A stretch of DNA of 64,000 bases. Source: Cheiracanthium punctorium (taxonomy: Eukaryota; Arthropoda; Arachnida; Araneae; Cheiracanthiidae). The notes under the pieces were generated by a model, which had not been told where the DNA came from, searched no databases, and worked only from the letters and a program-made list of their open reading frames with translations. The position numbers and the translations under genes were made by a program. Numbering within the stretch: the stretch's first letter is position 1; the number at the start of each line of letters is the position of its first letter. This document shows positions 50,991 to 63,383 of the stretch, one piece after another. The DNA is taken from assembly GCA_038373885.1 (NCBI GenBank), contig JAWZYV010012252.1, positions 930,001 to 994,000 of the forward strand, in the 5' to 3' direction.

Positions 50991-51184
50991 ACTGTGATGT
51001 TTGAGATTTTTTGAAATATTAAGTATGAAAAAAATGCAGGAAATGGATCCAATTATTTTAGGAGCTGCAGCTGAAATTTCGAAATTTTTCAACAAAGTGC
51101 AATTTAGTTACTTTGTAATTCCTTGGTTATTCATTTAAAATTAATCAATTTTGAGTTTCGACTCTTTTGAATACTCAGTACTCT

Positions 51185-51425
51185 CTTAAAAATTTAGAGT
51201 GACATTGTCACTCTTACAAAAAGTCACCGGCAAATGATCCCAGATAGAGTGAGATAAGAGTGAGAAAACTGCATTATGACTCTTCATCGATAGGATTCTG
51301 TCACCCTAACTGCAAGAGTGAGACAATGTCACTCTTAGAGTAAGGGTGAAGGCGCTATCTGCTCACTCTTGCGAGAGAGTCACCACCTTTCCCATGATGC
51401 TCTCACTTCAGCAGGAGTGAGTGCG
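51185..51425. repeat. Left terminal GAGTGA array
   Basis: At least ten copies of GAGTGA or TCACTC, often as AAGAGTGAGA or TCACTCTTA, occur at irregular spacing of 10-40 bases in both orientations. The mirrored array at the other end suggests binding sites for an element-encoded protein. Confidence 0.75.
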
Positions 51426-51429
51426 TTGC

Positions 51430-51519
51430 TTCCATACCCAAACGACGCCATATTGGAATTGGACTGCAGTTGCGAAGTACCAACTGCATACAAGTAATGG
51501 AATACTTTTAGCTAACACA
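51430..51519 (+). promoter_or_regulatory. Promoter-like segment and possible first exon of the 12.5-kb element
   Basis: GC-richer sequence with CGCCATATTGG, which fits the YY1/Pho consensus GCCATnTTG often found just downstream of transcription starts. It ends at a strong donor, ACACAA|GTAAGTAAA (boundary 51519). It lies immediately inside the left GAGTGA array and points into the element. Transcription is inferred, not shown. Confidence 0.4.
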
Positions 51520-51861
51520 AGTAAGTAAAACCTTATAACTTTTCAGTTATTGTAAATGTTATTTAAAATTTGATAATTCACAACATATAAGATACATTGA
51601 TTCAGTGTCGGATCCATTAGGACTCCAGCTCTTCCGATAGACATTGCTTTGGTTAGGGTTAACATTTTGCTTTACTATACATTTTGTTTTTAAGACTTAA
51701 ACAAGCCTGCTTCTTTTAATTTTATACCCTTCCGAGAAATTGATCTTTAAATCCGTCTCTATACTTGATCGTAATGTTATTTATGCTTATATAGCTGAAA
51801 TCTTGCATTCGTTTTTTGTTTCTGTATATAATATTTGAGCATGTTTTGATGCGTGTTTGTA

Positions 51862-52012
51862 AATCGGTGGTGCAGTCAGGATTTTATTTCGGGGGTGGAG
51901 AGGGCTCTAACCTGTGTATCAAATTGTAAGCAAGCTGTTTCAACTGTAGCCTCAGTATCAAATTTTAAACTAAGTAAAGGGTCAGATTTTTAGGAAGGAT
52001 ACGCGCCTGTTG
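51862..52012. mobile_element. Decayed copy of the CAGTGGCGTAGCC hAT MITE
   Basis: GCAGTCAGGATTTTATTTCG, GTATCAAATTGTAAGC and AAGTAAAGGGTC match the 44347 MITE in the same order. Both tips have diverged. Confidence 0.65.
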
Positions 52013-52327
52013 CAAATAGTATAAACAAAATTTTAAATCAAAAGCAGAAAATAATATCAATTATATATTGTATGCAATTTATATTGAAATAAATTATAAA
52101 CGTGGGAAAAAAATATTTTGTGATTAAATTTCAATATGTCTATGTGCATCATTTTATCTTATTGCACATTCTAGCACAGATTCACGCTTAGAATATACAT
52201 ATATACGTTGTTAGATCAAAATAACCGCTCTGTTGTTGTGGTGTAATATTTCCCTCTCCACTTTTTACACATACACAAACCTCTCTCTCATATGGTAAAG
52301 TGGATAATTTACGATCGAACACCCCAG

Positions 52328-52383
52328 ATGGCCTCAGGAAAGTCCACTTTTAAATCAGGGAAACCAGCTGAAAGTAGCAGGTG
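52328..52383 (+). other. Possible start-codon exon in the 12.5-kb element
   Basis: After CACCCCAG, an ATG opens MASGKSTFKSGKPAESS and reaches AGCAG|GTGATT, a weak donor just before an in-frame stop. Composition differs from the AT-rich surroundings. I could not join it in phase to the next exon-like segment, so an exon is missing or the call is wrong. Confidence 0.3.
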
Positions 52384-52679
52384 ATTCAGAATGTGTGAGC
52401 TTTCAATAGTAGTACGAAAAACACAAGGGATACTTGTGTGGGTAAACTGATTCAACGCGGAAAAAAAGTTATTGTTTTTGGTGTTAAATGCGAGATTTTT
52501 GGAATTGAAAAGTTTGTATACTGTTTAAGGATAATTCAATAGTATAGTAACGGATAAGTTTAATATTACTGGTAATAAAGGTAAGTGTTACAATATTAAA
52601 TTTAGTAATACAGTATTAATTTTAGAGCCTTGCAGATTTTGGTATGGTAGATTTTATGTCTTCTGTTGTGTATCAATAT

Positions 52680-53375
52680 TGGTAAATAAAATTCTCAAAT
52701 TGGTAAAACTTACCTTTTAGCCTAGATACCAATTCAAAATAATGCTAATTTTTTTCTATTGAATTTAATTAACATATGAAATATATCCACAATATTGGCT
52801 ATATACTGGAAATGTTTCTGAAGTAATTCCATTACTGATAAAGTTTTTAATAGTAGCAAGTTAGTAGTTAGCCCAAATATCTTGTGTTCACAATATTAAG
52901 CAAAAATTCGAAATATTTATAATGTATTCTTAATATTGACAAGTAATTTTTAAAAATATTTTTATACCATTTTATTATTTTTCTAATGCTAATATACTCA
53001 ATCCTTCACATTGTTATTATATTGGAAATAAAAACTAATATTGGTAAAAATTAGCAACATTTATCCATTATATTGTCCATGTTAATGAATTAAATTAAAT
53101 ATATTTAAAATGTATCCACACAGTATTGTGTGTATATTATAAATTTCCCTCATATTGTACTAACAAATATTTTTAATGTGTCAGCATCTTAATATCACAG
53201 TAATGGTGAATTAAGACTGTTTATCTACTGTACATTATTTCAAAATTTAAAATCTGATAAATAATTTTAGGTGCATTTATGTACAAATTGCTGAAAAATA
53301 TATTTTAATAATTAAGTCAAATACTACTGAAAATCCTGTGATGATAAGACCATGATTATCACAGGAGCAAGGAGG
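52680..53375 (+). repeat. Subterminal repeat block, left copy 1
   Basis: It shares AATTCAAAATAAT, CTACTGAATTTAA-like, AATATTGG, CTGAAGTA-TTCCATTAC and GTCAAATA-TACTGAAAA with 54500-55245 in the same order. Diverged inverted versions lie at about 62340-62470 and 62600-62720. It is AT-rich and non-coding. Confidence 0.7.
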
Positions 53376-54092
53376 GCACATGCCCCAGACACCCCATTTT
53401 CAGGGGTCCTTAAATTTTTTCAGAATATGAATTTAGTTTATTAAATCTTCATTCTAAGATACTAAATGCCTGTTTTTTTTTTCTAAAAGTTGGATGTGTG
53501 TGTGGCAAAATAGATCCCAAATGGATGAGCCGATTTTAATGTAGTTTGTTTTATTTTAAAGATGGTATAATCAGAACGGTTCTTCATTGTATTTGATAAT
53601 ATTCACTTCATCTATTCCCCTTAAATAAAGCTTACTTTACACTTGTTCAGTCTAAGACAATTCAAATAATATTGTTGACATTCAATTAATTTTGATTGCT
53701 GAATTATTTCTGTAATGTTATGGAAAAAGCCATGCTTTGAGTTGCATTTTTTTAAGACTTCATTTTTAATAAAGGTTATTTCACCTATTGCATAGGAACA
53801 TAAACCTAAAATTTATCATAAACTTAAAATTTATCATAACCATTCATAAACTTAAAATTTATCTAGCATATTTCATTTTAAATTCATTTAATCAGAACAT
53901 ATCTTTGCAGATTGAAAAAACATACGTAAGTGGGGGGGGAGGGGTGGAGTGAGTTTGGCTTAGGAAAGTATCTAAACCTTAAAAATTTCAAGCTGAACTT
54001 TCAAAATTACCCACGAATATGTAATTTTCTCCATTTCTTATGTTTACTTATTTCGAGGGTGGCTGAAGCCCCACCAGTCACCCTCTGGCCAA

Positions 54093-54300
54093 GGACGTAC
54101 CCAGGAAGGGGGGTGGGGGTCTGTAACACCTTCGAAATTTCAGTTTTTATTAACAAAGCAATAATGGTGAAGTCTTTTTGTGAAAATTTCTGCCTTTTTC
54201 ATCGTTTGGACCCCCTCCGAAATTTTTGGACCCTCCCAGAATTTTTTTTGGGGTATGTCCCTGCCCCTGCTCTCCTCTCCTAGGGGGGGAGCAAGTTCCC
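54093..54300. mobile_element. G-rich hAT-like MITE fragment
   Basis: It begins AAGGACGTACCCAGGAAG and runs through mirrored G-rich and C-rich stretches to GGGTATGTCCCTGCCCCTG. It resembles the fragment at 63218, with the shared block GCAGAATTTTTCACAAAAAG in opposite orientation. Confidence 0.5.
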
Positions 54301-54384
54301 TACCTTGAGCCCCCCCTTATGGGTGCCCATATCATTAATGTTATATTTTTCAAGTATTTAATATTATTCTGTGGTTTTCTGAAC

Positions 54385-54483
54385 TTGCAGGTAGCAGAAC
54401 AGATTTCATTATTTATTGACATTGTTGAGAAAGCAGACAGCATGGATTTCAGAGTTTGGGTCTTCTACTGGGTATCATTAAGG
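54385..54483 (+). other. Exon-like segment in the 12.5-kb element
   Basis: After CTTGCAG, about 95 bases stay open as VAEQISLFIDIVEKADSMDF then RVWVFYWVSLR, up to AAGG|GTAAAT. A second frame starting after GTAG is open to an inner donor CTACTGG|GTATC and would join in phase to the 55625 segment. I do not recognise the protein. Confidence 0.3.
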
Positions 54484-54499
54484 GTAAATAAATTTATGA

Positions 54500-55245
54500 T
54501 ATTGGTAAAATTTACTTAAAAATTCAAAATAATTTTAATCCTTTTTCTACTGAATTTAAATGAAATGTATCTGCAATATTGCCTATATTTTGGAAGTAGT
54601 TCTGAAGTAGTTCCATTACCAATAAACTTTCAAATAGCACCTCACTGGATTGTAAAACATTGAAAACCCAAACCAGTATTTTTACATAGCAGCAAGTTAA
54701 TATTTAGCCCAAATGTATTTAAAATGTATCCACAATATTAGGTAAACATTGGTAATATTTCTAATGTATTCTTAATGTTGACAAGTAATTAATTTTATAG
54801 TATTTTTATTTTTTCATGTTCATATACTTAATTATTCAATATTATCATTAAATTGGAAATAAATACTAATGTAAATTGTAGCAAATTAATATTTACCCAT
54901 TATATTGTCAATCTTAATGAATTTAAATTAAATTTATTTAAAATGTATCCACAATATTGGGTGTATATTTCAAATATTCCTCATATATATTGCACAAGTA
55001 TATATTTTTGATATGTTAGCATCTTAATATATTATTACTTGCGAATTATCACTGTTTATCTGTTACACATTATTTTTGCATTTAAAATCTTAAATAATTT
55101 AAAATGCATTCATATACAAATTTCTAAAAAATATATCTTAATAAATAAGTCAAATATTACTGAAAAATATATATTAATAAATAAGTCAAATATTACTGAA
55201 AAATTTAATGTAATATGATTGTTCCCTGATTATCATGGGCAAGCG
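54500..55245 (+). repeat. Subterminal repeat block, left copy 2
   Basis: A direct copy of 52680-53375, about 1.8 kb downstream. It ends with TGATTATCATGGGCAAG against TGATTATCACAGGAGCAAG in copy 1. Confidence 0.7.
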
Positions 55246-55624
55246 GGTAAATACTGTGGAAAATACAGAAAGACAATTGTCAGAGTCGGTGAAGAAACAA
55301 AATGTAAGGGGGCCCCCATTTAGACCCATACTTCTGACTCAAGCGACTTTATGTCGTAATTGCTGCCTGGATTTGAGATTGGGGGGGGGGGGACTGAAGC
55401 CCTATAGCCACTCATCCCATTACCCCTCGATCTACCACCGAATCATTTGTTCTTGTGATAATGTTTAAATGTAAATTTTAACTGAAGACTCCTACCTTGG
55501 GTGGTCATTAGTTAAATATATATAAATTGATAATAAATGAATATTCATATAAATTGGTTGCTTTAGAAAACGAAACTTTTAGAATGTTTTTTATGTACTG
55601 AATACTCATTTTCTTGAAATATAG

Positions 55625-55708
55625 GAGAGTTAATAACAGCGATGACTGGGTGATTTTTCAAGAACCTTTGATAAGGGTGAATACTACTTTGGATGTCTTT
55701 AGATATAA
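55625..55708 (+). other. Exon-like segment in the 12.5-kb element
   Basis: Bounded by ATATAG|GAGAG and ATATAA|GTATGT. The open frame gives RVNNSDDWVIFQEPLIRVNT then TLDVFRY with two bases left. It joins in phase to the 56408 segment. There is no recognised domain. Confidence 0.35.
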
Positions 55709-56407
55709 GTATGTATTTATTTTTAATTATTTACTGTTTCAGTGTATTTTTAAATTTGGGAGTTAATTTTATATTCATATCATATGTTATAAATGTTCCT
55801 TATACACATGTCTGTGTGAATTTTATATTATTATTATTATTTGCATTGCAAAGCATCCCATTTTAGAAGAATGTATATCTTAAGCACTGAATCAGATGGG
55901 TAGTAGATTTCTCACAAAAATTGTGTTTCATTAAGTGTCTCTGAGTAGAAACAAAATGTTTCAATCAAGTTATTATTATTTTTTTTTTACAAGAAATAAT
56001 GCAATTTCTGAACAGGTTTTAAAAGAATTCAACTATGTCAGAAATTTGAAAATTCAGAAATTCTCTTCACAAGCTGTATTTATGGCAATACAAATGGTTA
56101 ATTTATAGAAGTGAAATACTCAGAGAAAAATTTATAACATATTGTATTGTCCAAAATAGAGGGAGAATTAGCCATCAGATACAGTTTCCACTTTCGTGAA
56201 TTTCTCCCTAAAAATGGGATAAGACCTGCAGTTTTGTTGTTCTATAAAAGTTCATCATGCTGTCTATGAAGAAGCAATCTGAATTATACCGAGTTTTTGA
56301 GAAGCCTGTCTTTAAAGCTTGCAGAGCCAAGTGATGAATAAAATATGTTACAAGAAAAACTGATTGATTTTGGCTGTTTATCACTTTATTATCTTTTTAT
56401 TTTCTAG

Positions 56408-56491
56408 TACTCTGAACTGGTCCTGTGGAAAACCATTGAATTTTTGTCAGTGGCATGCTGTAAAAGAGAAGAAACTATTGGCATTATAAGT
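56408..56491 (+). other. Exon-like segment with predicted stop
   Basis: After TTTTCTAG, the frame continued from 55708 reads NTLNWSCGKPLNFCQWHAVK then EKKLLAL and a TAA directly at the ATAA|GTGG donor-like site. The run of Trp, Cys and His residues looks protein-like. Another frame is open here too, so coding is not proven. Confidence 0.35.
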
Positions 56492-57195
56492 GGTATTCAT
56501 ATTTTTGTTTTATTTGTTTATTTATTCTTTAAATGTTCTTAATTACTAGTTCAAAGTCTGCATACTTTTGATCTCTGCGGTCTAATTTTTTCAAAGCTTG
56601 TATCGCATAATTTCATAATTGTCAATGACATTTTTTTTTTGAGATGTTTACTTTTTTGTTTAGTTTATTTTTTTCTTATTTTCCAAATTGATTTATATGT
56701 TTTTTTTTTTTTTTTAGTTTTTTTTCCCTAAAGTGATGTTACTTTGGGGCAGTTAGTGACTATGTATTAAATTTTATAAATTTCATGTAAATTGAGAAAG
56801 TTATTAGGGCTGTTCTTAAAAGAAAAAAAGTATAACTTTTGGTAAAGTTACATCAATGAGTAAAACAATAAATATTTATACAGTAAAATTCAATGTGGTA
56901 TTCTTTAATAAAGCATCTGACCTAGGCAACTCTTTAGTATATCATTTTATGTTATGCTATATTCTGTCATTTATTTAATCTCTATTATATGTAAATTTTT
57001 TATGTCAAGTTGCATATTTGACACCAAGTTAATAAATTGCTTGCAAAATCAAGTCTTATTTGCAACATTTTATGAAGTAACAATGAAATAAAGTATAAAA
57101 ATAAATTTTTAGTCCCTTCAGATTAATTTTTTTACTCTGCACCCTCACTACCTCTTAAAAATATGTTGTAAGTAAAACCTTGAAACTCCTGTAGC

Positions 57196-57231
<36 letters not shown>

Positions 57232-57833
57232 TGTCACTGCTGTTGTTGTTTAAAATGTAAACTGTAAAATGCTACTTACAGAGATGAGATTTAAGAATTT
57301 AGTTTAATATTCAGACCTTTTTCAATGTTTATAAAGAATTCAGTTTTTTCATTTTTTTCAAAAATTTTCTGATTTTTCAGTAAGGCAAAATTGTATATAA
57401 GTAAGATAGATTTAGTATCAATAAAAATTAAAATATTTATTGCTCTTGAAATTCATAAGTATAATTGCTCAAAAGTTGTTTGGACATTCTTTCAGACTTT
57501 TTTTCCTTTTTTGTTAATCTCATATCTGTACTTTGGTACAAACCAAATCGAAAACTAGCCTACCAGTTTTGACACCATATTACATGTACCACCATTAGTG
57601 GTAAAAACAGATGAAATATGTTATTTTTTAATTTTACTAATACAATATGTAAATGTAAACTTTACTTCCTTAGTAAATTCAGATTTTTTAAGCCTGCAGT
57701 ATTAACAAAGTGCAATAACCTTGTCAGTGTTCACATGTTGTCATATGTATATTTGAATATTACTCAAAAATATCTTTAGTCTAGTTTTTAACTGACTTCA
57801 AGAAGATCTAGGTTATTAATTGGGGTCAGTACT

Positions 57834-57982
57834 CAGAGGTGTAGCAAGAATTTTCAGTGCCCGAGAACAAATTTGCATCACTTCCTGTTTACCAAAATGC
57901 GCTGGAAAAAGTTTTATATACAAATTGGTGCCTTTTGGATCCTATGCCCTGGGACAAATGTCCCCCTCTAGCTAAACTTCTG
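57834..57982. mobile_element. Small hAT-like MITE
   Basis: The ends CAGAGGTGTAGCAAGA and, inward from the right, CAGAAGTTTAGCTAGAGG are similar to the 32898 element. The interior also shares blocks with its first 150 bases. The flanking octamers do not match. Confidence 0.55.
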
Positions 57983-59417
57983 AGCATTGAATCCTTGTAA
58001 TTTACCAGACTGGATATGAAAAGTATTTTCAAACTTCCGTTTAATTATTTATTTCTTTTGTTTATCTTCCACATATAGATGTGATCTTTGCTAAGAATGT
58101 TGTTATTTGATGATATTTTACTTGCTGTGCATGAAAAGTTTTTATTGCAAAGTTATCACTTTATTTTTTACTCAATTTTTGATGTACCTAAAATATATTA
58201 CAAGTCCTGAATATTTTCTATTTTTTAATTGATTGTAATAATTTGCAAATTTAATTCACCGATAGTAAGTAATGTGTTTAATATTTATTTTGTCACTATT
58301 AGTTTGATGTTTGTTATTACGCACAGGTTACTGTGATTCAGGGATAATTTTATTCCAAATTGCTTTGATATGGGATTTTCGCTTCAATACTGTCCCCAAT
58401 TATTCTTTTTTGTGTTACCTCAGAGGATTTACCTCACAAAACAAAATTTTGTGAAGTAAATCCTACAATGTGTTCCTTACTTTTAATAAAGTATTTTGTG
58501 CTCTCAATCACTTTGCATATCAGTATATTCTAATATTAATAGAACATAGAGAACAGATTATTTTATAAAACAGTACAAGCATTTCTTATCTGTAAAATTA
58601 AGTTTTTTTTCTTTTATTTTTTGCAGGTAAAAAAATAGATTTTTTTTTTTTTTTTTTTTTTTTGAGCTGCTATATTTAGGTTTTATTGCAGTTTTTTTCA
58701 ATTTGCTTTTATGTTCAGTGGCAAAATTAAAATGTAAAAGGCAGCTTAAATTCTACATCTTTATTTTATTCATTTATTCATAATTTGTACAATTTTAACA
58801 GTAGGAACCCTGTTTCCCTTCCCTCTCTTACTCAGAAGGTTACAGTATATGTAAATGTTACTTGAAAGTATTTATTATTACCATACATAAATATGGTAAT
58901 ATGAAAAATGGTAATAAGAAAGTATTTATTATTACCATTTTTCGGTATGCTTTTGTGCTGTTCCAAAATTGTATTTAACCTGCTCCTAAAGGTATTCCAA
59001 AATGTATGTAGATTTGCAGACTTTTTATTATAAAGTTATCCTCCGATTTTAGTGAAACTATAAACAAAATGTTTTCTGAATCAAATGAAAAGATCTGCTG
59101 ACTTATTCCTCTGTAAATTCATCACCTAGTTGAAAGTGTTAAGCTGTGCTTTAGTTGGAGATTTAAATTTGACACTAATCCATGTACACACAAAACTAAT
59201 TTTAACTAATTTTATTTTGTATGTATTTAACATAGATCTAGTTTATGCTCTAGTATATTCTAGCTGCCAACTCTTTCTGATTTTGAGCCTTTCTTCAGTC
59301 TTATTCAAATTATGGGGAGGGGGGAGGGTACCCTTTTTTTATTAGGATAGAATAGCAGTTATGTTTTAACTTTTAATTCTGTAATTACTTGTTGAAGTGA
59401 TAATTTTTATCTTCCAG

Positions 59418-59545
59418 ATGCTGTTAGAAGAATCTCTGAATGTGAAATAGTATTGAAGTACTCATATTGAATCCAGTGATTGTATTTTATATAAATGTAA
59501 CAATGTAATACAATTAAACCAAATTTGTAATAATTTGTTGTGTGT
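59418..59545 (+). terminator. Possible terminal exon and polyadenylation site of the element transcript
   Basis: After TATCTTCCAG, a short segment leads to the signal variant ATTAAA (59513-59518), then a GT-rich stretch TTGTTGTGTGTTC 20 bases later. This is the layout of a poly(A) site on the plus strand. There is no transcript evidence. Confidence 0.35.
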
Positions 59546-61950
59546 TCACTGCCATTGCTTTTATAATTCATTCAAACCTGCATGAGTCTCAATAAGAGAT
59601 ATCTTCCACTTTTTTTCAATTCGTAGGCTATTTTTTACTTCTGCAGTTCTGTAATAGTTTAATTTTTTTTTTTAATTTAGAACGCATCGTAAACTAAAAT
59701 TTGCTAGGCTGAAGACTACTCTGGACTTGGAAATTCCATTACTCATGTTTTTATTAAGACTTTGCTTATATATTTTTATTAAGTTTTTTCTTTCTTTTTT
59801 TTTGGCCCTCGTATTAATTGAACTTTGTTCTAACATACTAATGAGTTTTTCTGGCTTTACTTTCATTTATTGTTCTAAATCTGTTTTCAATAGTATAATA
59901 ATTCTTGCATAAAATCTATATTAAAAGAATTTTTTTTTCAATTTGAAGTTTTTAAAAGATTAAGTAATTTGTAGCTATTTTGCTGTAAAGGTGAAATTGA
60001 AATAAATAAAATCACACTTAAAAATAAATAAAGAAAGGAATGTGTATATATATTAAAAAATTAAGAAATGGCTTTTATTTAAGTATGTATAAATTATGTT
60101 CAGAAGAGGAATTTGGTTTTTTAAGAGTTGAAAAAAAAATCTTTTTCTTTGAATCACCACCCTCCCCCCTCACCCAGACATTATCTATGGAGGTTAATAT
60201 GGTTCACCCTCATGCTCTAAACTTCAATTATTTCTTTGCGTTATGGCAAGTCTACAAGAGGGGTGTCTTCTTGGGGGGGCTGACTTGGGTGGTGAACTTT
60301 TTAAGGATTCTAACCTGTATTCTTGCTCATGCCTCTAAACCTTAAATAATGGTTTTTGGACAAGACAAAAATGTTGGGTGTATTCAACAAAATGGGCATT
60401 GTTGGGGAATTATGAAATAATTGGTTTTGATTTATATTATTTATGTATTGGCCTTCACAAAAATATTTCTTTACCCCTTTTCACAAAAAAAGAAATCAAT
60501 CAATATAAAGTAGTTTCCATTTTAGAAATATTTTATTCCTTTTTCTGGGGGGAGGGGAAAGAATAGAAAAATAGGTATTCTCTTAAATTTCCAAACATGA
60601 TATGTACATTAACAGAGGTTATCAGCAGATATATTTATATTTTTGATTTACCCAACAATTAGTTTATTTATTTAATTTTTTTTTTTTTTTTTTTTTTTTT
60701 TTTGGTTTTCAATTAAAGGATAGCTATTGCTCTTTTAACTTATTTTCGTGTTTCATAATTCTTGTATTTGTTCGTATAAATGACTGAAATTTAATTTCAA
60801 ATAATTTCTTTTCGATAACAATTCAATCCTGTTCATTTCTTATTTATTTAAAATTTAAAAAAAAAGACTTGTTAATTGTAATAAAGTTGAAAAGAAAGTT
60901 TGAATAAATTATGCTTAAAATAAAACCTATTTAAAAATCAAAATTATTAGTATTCTTTTGATTTTATATAAATATCTTATCATGAACTATTTTTATTGTT
61001 TTGTTAATACTGTTGTAAGTGAAAGTTGTTCTGAAATGTACCATAGGTAAAAAATAAGCTTTCAGGGATTTTTTATTTCAGCAGGAGAAAAGGTAACATT
61101 GAACATATCAAATATTTCTGCACACTGTTGAGTAATGTGGATGTCCGAAACTCTTATTTCTATTCTTGTTTGATCACAGATTACCTCAAATGAAGTTATA
61201 GTACTGCAGACAAAGAAAATTCTTATAAATCTCCTGCTGATGGATTTTACGTAGCTCAATGGCTATACAGATCACCTCCAAGCATTTTGAAACTTTCACT
61301 TCTATTCCTGTTACGTTTTGACTAACCAAACAAAACATAAACTGTTAACGAATTCTGTAACTAAATAGATCTAGAGGTTATGGAGGTTTGTTTTAGTAAC
61401 CATGTGGAACTCTTGGGGGTACCTTTTAGTGATGCCATCATCTGATTATTAAAATGAAACTCTGTACTCCTTCTTAATCTGTTTAATTTCAGAATAGGCT
61501 GTTATTTTAAATACTGTATGTTTTGTGTCAACAGTCCACATTTCACTCACTGGAATGAAGCAAGCAAGAGCTTACGCAAAAATTTATTTTCCAGCTGTTA
61601 TGGATCATTCTGAACATGACAATAATCCAAGATAGCCCAGAAATAGATATCTAAGAAGTTCTGGATATGAAATAAGTATCAATTTCTGATCTTTGGATAT
61701 TTTGAATATGAAATAGATAGCCATTTTTGGGATATTCTGGATCTTTAAGATCTTCTGGAAGTTTAATTATTATAACTATGCTACATATATACAGATACCT
61801 GTATATTATAGATGTTATTTACTCATTAGAGAGATCACACCTCAAATTTCTAATAGAGAAATCTATTTTATGTTGGACTTCTAATAGATATACCCAATAT
61901 CCAGCTATGATGTATTAAAGATTGCCTATGGACAAACTTGGGGGGGGGGG
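59546..61950. other. Right-central part of the 12.5-kb element
   Basis: AT-rich with T-runs (60679-60704) and G-runs (60271, 61940). The open frames here (for example 60040-60345 and 61062-61259) show no family features, and I see no gene. Confidence 0.5.
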
Positions 61951-61989
61951 GAGGTAAATGCGGCAAAAATATTTACTTGTACGATATGA

Positions 61990-62935
61990 AGAATATTTTC
62001 AAGGCGCTCGATATTGCAGATACATTTTAAATATATTTAATTTAAATTCAATAGCAGCAAAGTTTTATAATTTTTACAATATAAAGGTTAAATATCAACT
62101 TTCTACTTTTTACCAATACTAGCTTTATTCCCAGTGTAATATTGAGTAAATATTAACCAAAAAAATTAAAAATGGTATAAAGTTATGTTAAAGTAATTAC
62201 TTATCCATATTGAATATATTTCCAATGTATATCAAATACTATAAATGCATTTTAAATATATCTGAGGCAAATATTAACTTTGCTACTTTGTACGAAGTTA
62301 CATTTGATACATTTGACGAAGTTACAGTTGATCTTTGTTTTCAATTTTTTTTAACAATATTGAGTTAACATTAAAAAATTTATCAATTGAGGACTACTTC
62401 AAAAATATTTCCAATACAACCCTATATTAAGAATATATTTTTTTGTATGTTAAATTCAGTGGAAAAGGTATATTAGTATAGTCATACTGAAAGTATAATG
62501 TTATTTTGAGAATTTATCAGACCTAAATGCTAATTTTTACCAATATTGGAAACTGTTTATTCTCAATGTGTTCACTTACTACTTTGTAATATTATTGGTT
62601 TTTGATATCAATGTTTTCACAATATTGAGTTAATATTTAAAAGTTCATTGGTAGTGAGACTGCTCCAGAAATATTCTCAATATATAATTAATATATCAAT
62701 ACACACTTCATATGTTAATTAAAATTTTACAAATAATAATAACATTTTGAGCATATATCAGGGCTAAACTCTAGTTTTTACCAATGGAAGTGGTCTTTAC
62801 TCTCAAAGTATTCACATATATGTAAATTTTAATAATTAAAAGTAATTAGTACTTAATAATATTGGAAATATTTCTAATATACACTCAATATTATTGATAA
62901 ATTTCAAATACTTTAAGATTCAATAGTATTAAAAT
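61990..62935 (-). repeat. Subterminal repeat blocks, right side, inverted
   Basis: On the minus strand, copies of the left-hand block are readable at about 62340-62470 (TTTTCCACTGAATTTAACAT, GGAAATATTTTTGAAGTAG) and 62600-62720 (AATTAACATATGAA, GAATATTTCTGGAGCAGT). A third, weaker copy lies near 62060-62230. Units recur roughly every 250-280 bases. Confidence 0.65.
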
Positions 62936-63095
62936 TTGACTTCAAATGGGCAAAATATAAAATTTATAATATTGGATTTTATTTTCAATGAATTCACAAG
63001 ATTGGATAAATATTGATGCTATATAGAAAATATCTTTTAATGTTTGCCAAATATTTAAAAAATAATAATAATCAATGCTGTTACCAGATACATTC

Positions 63096-63099
63096 ATAT

Positions 63100-63151
<52 letters not shown>
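63096..63151. repeat. (TA)n microsatellite
   Basis: About 55 bases of TA repeats with one phase slip. Confidence 0.95.
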
Positions 63152-63154
<3 letters not shown>

Positions 63155-63217
63155 AATTATTTTAATTTTCCCAAAATAGTGATAGCCAGAAGCAAGGCAT
63201 ATGCAAGGAATAAATCC

Positions 63218-63366
63218 AGGGCCGTACCCAGACAAAAATTTCAGGCAGGGTCCAAACCGTGGAAAAGGCAGAATTTTTCACAAAAAGACGTCATTATTAT
63301 TATTTTATTAACAAAAATCAATTTTTTTGGGAGGGGGGAGGGTCCGGACCCCTGGATACGGTCTCG
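63218..63366. mobile_element. G-rich hAT-like MITE near the element's right end
   Basis: It runs from CCAGGGCCGTACCCAGAC to CCGGACCCCTGGATACGGTC with mirrored ends (GGCCGTACCCAG against CTGGATACGG). It resembles the fragment at 54093. Confidence 0.55.
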
Positions 63367-63383
63367 AATAATCACCCTATAAA

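Larger units (their letters stand above)
49601..51180. other. Region upstream of the SLC18B1 5' exon
   Basis: It has no gene I can support. It contains the 1.0-kb element at 49993 and a (GA)n tract at 50890-50911. A promoter for SLC18B1 should lie in the first few hundred bases, but I see no convincing TATA box or initiator. Confidence 0.5.
55246..59417. other. Central part of the 12.5-kb element
   Basis: AT-rich and mostly single-copy. Apart from the exon-like segments and the MITE at 57834 it holds only simple repeats, such as (TTA)n at 57197-57228 and T-runs at 56701 and 58638-58662. Confidence 0.5.

Noticed and set aside
53930..54283. 117-codon plus-strand frame starting MGGEGWSEFG
   Set aside because: It spans a G-rich MITE fragment, and its composition follows the repeat.
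63179..63382. 67-codon plus-strand frame starting MIARSKAYARN
   Set aside because: It lies within a hAT-like MITE and the right part of the element, with no motif.
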